Positions 57,565 through 64,000 of a stretch of 64,000 nucleotides of DNA are shown piece after piece. The stretch's first letter is position 1, and the number at the start of each line of letters is the position of its first letter. Source of the DNA: Diadema setosum. Taxonomy: Eukaryota; Echinodermata; Echinoidea; Diadematoida; Diadematidae. The notes beneath the pieces were generated by a model. That model did not search any database. It saw only the letters and a program-made list of their open reading frames with translations, and was not told where the DNA came from. The position numbers were made by a program, and so were the translations under genes. Where the stretch lies: positions 8,267,144 to 8,331,143 of the forward strand of contig NC_092706.1 in NCBI RefSeq assembly GCF_964275005.1. Direction: 5' to 3'.

Positions 57565-58705
57565 TGTCACAAATGTACACACAAGTAGTTATGTACATGT
57601 ATCAAGGCTGTATGCATGGTTGTTTTAATGTGTATGTACACGGGGTAACCAGATTAATGGAGAACATTCTATATGATATAGATATAGTACAATGGTACAT
57701 ACAGGCTGACCAGATCAGTGGAGAATTTTCTACGTGGTATAGAATGTAGCTACAGTACAGGAAATACATTATAGCTCACTCAATCTAGAATGATTTAACC
57801 CATTCCAGAAAATTCTAGGAAGTGCTTACATATTTGGCTGAGTGAGGCCCTGTCCCTGTAGCCCAATGTGATTGGTAGTTAATTTTGGCAATGATGTTAT
57901 GCACATAGTTGGGCAGTGAGTCATCCAGGATTCCTGGAACTTGGACTTGCTAGAATATTCACATGTGTAGCCCCAGGTTGGAGAAAATTAACAGAATGTA
58001 GAAAGGGGTGAATGGATAGTATATAAGCCTGAGAAATTCTGAGGTAGGCAGAGTACCCAACACCACTGCTCTGAGAGTTACGTCACTTCTGGCTCTGAAG
58101 CGACTTGTTATAGTCAGTCCTGTGTTACCTGCTAACCTGTTATGTTTGTGGAGATAAGGCCTGGGAGACATTTTGCCTGCAGAGAATTAATTTGCCTACG
58201 TTGGAGATATACTCCATATTTTAATGTAAACGGACATTGCTACGGCAAAGCTTTGACGGGCTGGATTCCTAGCTGGACAATACAATGTATAAAGTGAATC
58301 ATCATTCAACGCATCGACTGGACGTGGTCGTCATAACGTTGGATTCTGCACATTTCGCCGTGGACGTACATATCCTGGATCTTTACCGCTGATTAATACC
58401 GAGGATTATTGCAACCTGCGCCTCTGGATTTACGTCGGAGGTATCATTCATCGGTGCATTGCGGATCATTCATCTGTGCATCGAACATCGCATCTGGACA
58501 CTTCAAGGACTGTGATTTAAGATTTAGCTGTAATGCATATAAGTGATTCCATTACCGATTTATAATTGTTTTATTGATCATTATTGTACTGATGTGAAAA
58601 CCGACTACGAGTCTGTACCCGCAACATCACTGTTAATAAACCGCCTGAACATTAGTTGATTGTTTCTTTTATGCGATCATTTTCACAGTGATTCTGGTCG
58701 TAACA
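57565..58705 (+). mobile_element. Solo LTR of a Ty3/Gypsy-like retrotransposon
   Basis: 1141 bases from TGTCACAAATG to GGTCGTAACA (TG...CA ends) flanked by the 4-bp target duplication ATGG (57561-57564 and 58706-58709). Inside are TATATAAG at 58020-58027 and AATAAA at 58635-58640, in the order expected for LTR promoter and poly(A) signal on the plus strand. There is no internal coding region or second LTR in the window, so it is best read as a solo LTR left by recombination. Superfamily is a guess from length and end sequence. Confidence 0.75.
58020..58027 (+). promoter_or_regulatory. TATA box of the LTR
   Basis: TATATAAG about 455 bases into the LTR, ~615 bases before its AATAAA; plausible start of U3/R transcription, plus strand. 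Confidence 0.5.
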
Positions 58706-58709
58706 ATGG

Positions 58710-58783
58710 ATGGAGAGAGAGCCATTACTGTTTAAGATAATGGGGTATTGGGATAATAGCCTGAACGGATATGTAATAACCCA

Positions 58784-58816
<33 letters not shown>

Positions 58817-59289
58817 GCTTGTAGAATGTGGTCCTCTCTGGAAAAAAAAAAAGAATCGGTAGAAAAACGGGTTGAGACAAAAACAAACAAACAAACAAAC
58901 AACCCAAAACAAAACAAAAACAGGTTGGAAGCCCACTAAAATGGCAGGGGAAATGGCAAAATGAATATCTGTATTATATTACTTCCATGAATGAAACGAA
59001 TTTTTATTTGTGGAGAGAATACAGTGTTTGATATCTATTTTCTTTCTCTCTTCAGTATCATACAACATAAACATAACCGGCCTCACTTACTCAGCATGTA
59101 TAACGTATCGTATAATTACTGCTTGGTGCTGCACTCGTTGAGTGTTAAAATATGTCTGTGATTTGATTTCTGTTCAATAACTTAAGAGTAAATTTCATGT
59201 CAATGAGCCTGTGTCTTTCACCGAATTGCAAATGTATTTTGCAAACATTTTAAACTGTGTTTTTATTGTTACTGTTATTTCTGAATGTG
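58710..59289. other. No supported gene
   Basis: Poly-A tract at 58784-58815. A strong acceptor-like site (tttctttctctcttcag, ending about 59054) opens ~30 codons to a stop, but nothing else marks an exon. Confidence 0.3.
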
Positions 59290-62200
59290 GATGAAATCAT
59301 TTCATTTATTTTCACTTAATAAAACATGCATACATAAAAAATGTGACAATGGTATGACAAGTATAACATGACAATGTGACAAAACAAACAAACAAGCAAA
59401 TAAACAACCAAAATTACCAATGAAGGGGTACGTGAGAAGGCAATGGGCCTTATCTAAAACTAACGTCGGAAAAGTAAATACAGCGATATGTCTCTTCTTT
59501 CTATAAACTATAATTGACAAAAACGTCGGCACACACACTCGCACACACACATGCATATACACAGACATAACATACACCAGCACATTAACAATACAGAAGA
59601 TGACATTTTCACAAAAACACCCCTATCATGCTAATCTCTTATAAATTCAGAATAATATTGATAACTTCCATAATACCTTTCAAGTAAAATACGCTTGAAA
59701 GCTTTCCTAAAACTTTTTACCGTCTTCTGCATATCATAATGGATAGAATGGGCCTTGAAAAAAAAAATGTTGGAGGATGTTCGAATCTTAGGTAAGTAAA
59801 TATCTCTACAATTTCGTGTGCCATGATTATGATTATCTTTGTTTAGCTTAAGATAACCAAGTAATGATACAGGTAAAATACCACTATTACATAAGAACTT
59901 ACTGCACTTTGTAATAGATATATATCATACACAGATAGAATTGACTTAGTAGAAAATGTTGCCAAAGAAGGCGCCCTATACGGTAAAGGCAAGTCTATTT
60001 TAATAGCTCGCTTTTGCAATTTAAACAGTCTCTGCATATTATACTTACTAGATCTCCCCCATTCTAAAGTACAATAATTCAAATGTGGTAAAATAAGGGT
60101 GTTATATTTTATAGTAATAATAACATAGATCTGGTGTATAACCGTACTAGATCCCGATAATCTTTTATATTTTGTTGCAGATGACTCTACTGTGTTCGTT
60201 CCATGAAAAACAGTCATCAACTTCAACCCCAAGAAATTTTACATGAGAGGCACGTAATATTCTATTGTCATTTCATCTTTATTCATGAGTTTATTTGAAT
60301 ACACCATACAATTATTTTTGTTTAGATTAACTGCCAATTTATTTACTTGTAACCATTCCATAAGTTTACTTATCTCATGATTAAATGTATTTTGCAGAAC
60401 ATCAGAATTACAGTTGGACAGGAACACACTCTTGTGTCATCAGCAAACTGAATAAATTCAAGCTTGTCTGAAATATTGCACATATCATTTACCTATAACA
60501 TGAATAATAATGGTACAAGTATAGAACCCTGGGGCACTCCACAACTACGGTCTTCTGTTGAGATTTTATATCGTTTTATTGAACATACTGCGTTCTGTCG
60601 ATTAGATATACTTGTATACCATTGTAATAACACTCTACACCCTACGGTCTTCTTTTGAGATTGCATATCATTTAATTGATCATCCTGTTTCTGTTGATTA
60701 GACAACTTGTAATCCATTGTATTAATACACCGCGAATTCCATAATTCGATAATTTTTGTATCAATGGTATGGGTCATCGTATCAAAGGCCTTAATTAAAT
60801 CAATAAATAAGCCAACCATCATTTCTTTTCTATCAAAAACATCAACAACCTTATGTATGAATTCCAATAAAGCCTGCGATGTGGAATGCCTACTTCTAAA
60901 CCCATTATTATGGCGATATCATATTACATTCCTTCAGAAAACCACGACAAAATCTGATGTACACACATTTTCTAAAACTTTGGAGAAAACAGGCAATAAG
61001 GAAATGGGACGATTGAAAACATATTCTTTCTTCCCTTTCTTATAAATATTAGTTAGGCACTAACCTGGCAAATTCTAATTTGTCTGGAACAACACCAGAA
61101 GATATAGACAAGTTGAATATTTCATTCAGTGGATTACAAATTCATGAATTACTTTTTTAAAAATCATATCAGCTTGTATTTCGTCAAACCCAGAACTTTT
61201 ACCATTTTTCAAACATATTACAATGTCAATGATTTCTTTTGGAACAATGAGAGGTAAAAAAGAAGTGTGATCATTCATTGTTAGATATTTTTCAAAGTCA
61301 TTCGATTGCTCAAATTGTGATGAAAATGTAAAACCGATATCAGTGAAATATTATTAAAAACATTGCAAATATCATCAGTGGATTGCACTGGGTGATCTTT
61401 CCGAATTTTCTTGGTAGGATAGGTACAATGACAATCCTTTGTGTGTAATAATTCGTTGATAACATTTCACATTATTTTCATGCTTCCATTAGCAGAAGTA
61501 TATTTGTTCATATAATAATTCCTTTTAACAATCTTTACTTTATTATTGACAATGTTACGGTATGTTTTTTATACACTCAGTTCTGTATTTGTAAATATTT
61601 CCTATATAACACATGTTTCTTTTTGCACATTCTCTTTAATTCCTTCGTAAACAATTGCTTATTCCTGTGAACACTATTATATACAATTTTCTTTTTAGGG
61701 AAACACGATGTATAAATACCTAAAAACTTTCTAAAAAATAATTCATAAGCAATATTTACATCCTGATTTGTCATTGACCAATCAGCAACACTAACATTAT
61801 GTGCAAATTTCAACACATTTCTTTCATTACACTCCCGCGCTCTAAAACATGATTTCGCTTTGTCTATAACATGATATTTTGTTATGAAAAATATTAGGAG
61901 ATGATCAATGATATCCGTCAAAAATATTCCACAGTAAATATCATTGATATCGTTTGTGAAAACGTTATCTATAAAAGTTTGTGTAGTTTCGATAATGCGA
62001 GTGGGACGGTAAATCAAAGGGGACAATGAGTATGTCATTAATGCATCTAAAATGTCATTGACATTGTGGCAAGACTGAGCATTCAACAAATTTATGTTGT
62101 TATCACCAGCTAGATATAAAATCTTATTCTCTCTATTTACAGCGTCTAAAATAGGCACCAATTCATCAAGGAAAGATTGCACAGAATAGGCAAGGGGAAT

Positions 62201-62760
62201 ATATCACTCTTAGTATGATATTTTTCGATGAATGTACTATCTCAACAAAAAAAGATTCTATAACATTAATTTTGTAGCTATATAGATAAAATTCATATCT
62301 TCTTTCAAAATGAACATTTTTTTTTTTTATATAAATGCCAACTCCACCACCTCTCCTGGACCTACCTTCAGCTCCTCCATTTACAATGAAATTATAACCA
62401 TATGATATACATATCATACATTTGATTATGTGTAGATAATCACGTCTCAGTTACACCAATAAATATGGATTTCCTTTCAATACCATCCAAAATCATATTT
62501 ATATCATCAGTTATTCATACTTTTGCAATTTAAGTGTACACAAGAAAATTCATGAGCAGAAGAACTACTGACCTTAACTTGACTATCAAACTGATTACAT
62601 TCATCTGGAATAAAATAACAAGACACAGGCCTATTTTCACACTCTGCATTATCTGTATGAGAAGGTAACAAATATTCTGAAAGACCATGAAAATAAGTAC
62701 TGCTTAATGTATCTATAAGAGCTGCCCAATTAGGCATCATATATATATATCACACAACCA
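59290..62760 (-). mobile_element. Decayed LINE with endonuclease and reverse transcriptase
   Basis: Read right to left: an apurinic endonuclease start (VHLNCKSMNN, 62530-62510), RRGGGVGIYIKKK (about 62355), LAGDNNINLL and TDIIDHLLIFF (62110-61880), then the RT with FIDLIKAFDT (about 60800), GVPQGSILVPLLF (about 60520), FADDT (about 60445) and a C-terminal LILPHLNYCTLEWGRSS block (about 60110). Numerous frameshifts and stops interrupt it. The 3' region runs to about 59290 with an aataaa tail. CR1/Jockey-clade-like by motif order. Each open piece is a relic, not a separate gene. Confidence 0.85.
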
Positions 62761-64000
62761 AGAGACAAGGTCAAACATGCAGAGAAACACATTCACACAA
62801 ACACGCACATACACCTTACAGGGAGGGACAGTAAAAAGTCACTTGTTCAGCAAAAAAAAAAAAGAAAAAAGAAAAAAATGTTCACAAATGATAACCTTCA
62901 GTAATCGGTCGGATGGAAAAAACTGAATTAAAATTTCATGAAAATAGCATATACTATACTGTCCGTGTATATCAGAAACACAATGGGCAAAACCATTAAC
63001 ATAATGATAAATCCGTGCAATGCAAGTAAAACCAAAAAAGGAAAAAAAAAACAGGGAAAAAAGGAAAGGGAGAACGTACACAGCAGAAGACCTAAAATGT
63101 TGATGAGGTAAGAGCAAAAAATTATAATAAAAAAATAAAGAAGAAAAAGGACGGAAGAGGCAAACACATTGATAAAAAAAAGGGTTCGAGTAGTAGTTAT
63201 TACCATATGTTTAATAGATTTAGGGGCCTATATTTCAGAAAGACGAAAATAAAACCTCAGTGGATGTAAATTAATACACCATAAACCCCCCCCCCCCCAA
63301 AAAAAAAACAAACAAACAAACAAAGCAAACCAAAACATTGCCCTATACAACAATCCATCACACCTGTTAATTGTGAGCAGTTTCAAGCCTTAAACATCAA
63401 CTCTGAATTTTTCTTCAAGGTTAAAGACTAGTACGAATAAAAACAACGAGAATGAAAAAAAAAAGATGAGGATTTGGGTATTTATTCCCAGTCGCAGCCA
63501 TGTAAAATTGCTGCGACTGGCTGTAATGTTCCCCAAGGAGTGGAAAGTGAGCACTGTCAGTGCAGGTCGGAAATAATGTATCCAGTGACCGGGTTAATAA
63601 TAGTCTGCAAAGTGCATTGAGATACTGAAGACATTGAGATGACGCAGCAAGCGATGCTTCCCTTCATTTTCACCTGACCTGCTATAAACTAGATCAAACA
63701 CTAGTACGTTATCTCGCTCAGAGAGAATACTAGCAAATGAAACATCTGTATAGTCATTATTATGATCTTTCTTTTTTTTATTATTAAAACAGGAGGAATG
63801 ATACTTGATTTGATTTATTGATTCCTGTATTATCATTGTACATGAACATACATGTACATGTATATATTATGCATACATTGTTGGAGCCATACGTATACAT
63901 ACAATGTAAACATCAGTTGTTAACAAAATTTTTTATCTTCTTTGCCTTTACATAATGTACAACAGAAGCATATCACAAATACAACCGTACAATGAATGAA
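62761..64000. other. Low-complexity right end
   Basis: A-rich tracts (62850-62880, 63035-63065, 63280-63330), C-run at 63286-63297, and near 63800-63840 a gatttgatttattgattcctgta stretch that may begin the 3' tail of another minus-strand LINE. No gene is supported. Confidence 0.35.

Noticed and set aside
60464..61045. Plus-strand frames across the right-hand LINE
   Set aside because: Antisense of reverse transcriptase motifs (FADD, AFDT) readable on the minus strand.

Overview
Eukaryotic (metazoan) DNA: multi-exon genes with GT-AG introns, secreted multidomain proteins, about 60-65% A+T, and very dense transposon and microsatellite content. IgGFc-binding-domain and CUB/mucin/PAN secreted proteins, a two-B-box TRIM gene and PAPS-type sulfotransferases, together with CR1/Jockey-like LINEs, Harbinger MITEs and a foldback family, suggest a marine invertebrate deuterostome, most likely an echinoderm. 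That assignment is inference (about 60%).

Layout. 1-440: reverse transcriptase of a non-LTR element, running off the left edge. 624-2504 (-): single-exon TRIM gene broken by two in-frame stops. 2946-9090: DNA elements, including a 2.8-kb TIR-bounded element with an internal tandem array and a 1.27-kb element with six tandem units. 10148-14612 and 15690-22666: a tandem segmental duplication carrying two sulfotransferase-like genes. The left copy (11192-12477) is a multiply damaged pseudogene; the right copy (18355-21517) is an intact two-exon gene whose intron and flanks have taken up further elements. 22667-32656: mostly repeats and no firm gene. 32657-41168 (+): a five-exon gene for a 678-residue secreted protein (signal peptide, IgGFc-binding region, Thr/Pro mucin stretch, PAN-like module). 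41211-49548: palindromes, MITEs and microsatellites. 49549-54311 (-): 3' part of a second secreted gene (CUB on two exons, long Ser/Thr mucin exon ending in a PAN-like module); its 5' end was not found. 57565-58705: solo LTR with 4-bp target duplication. 59290-62760 (-): decayed LINE with endonuclease and reverse transcriptase.

How the genes relate. The two secreted genes point towards each other and end in PAN-like modules with identical cysteine spacing (C-x3-C-x5-C-x11-C). Their mucin and CUB modules are bounded by phase-1 introns, the signature of exon shuffling. Both look like extracellular mucosal or coelomic-fluid proteins, possibly immune. I see no defence island, CRISPR array, rRNA or tRNA that I can support. 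The most unusual non-coding signal is a repeat in intron 1 of the IgGFc gene carrying five perfect DR1 nuclear-receptor sites.
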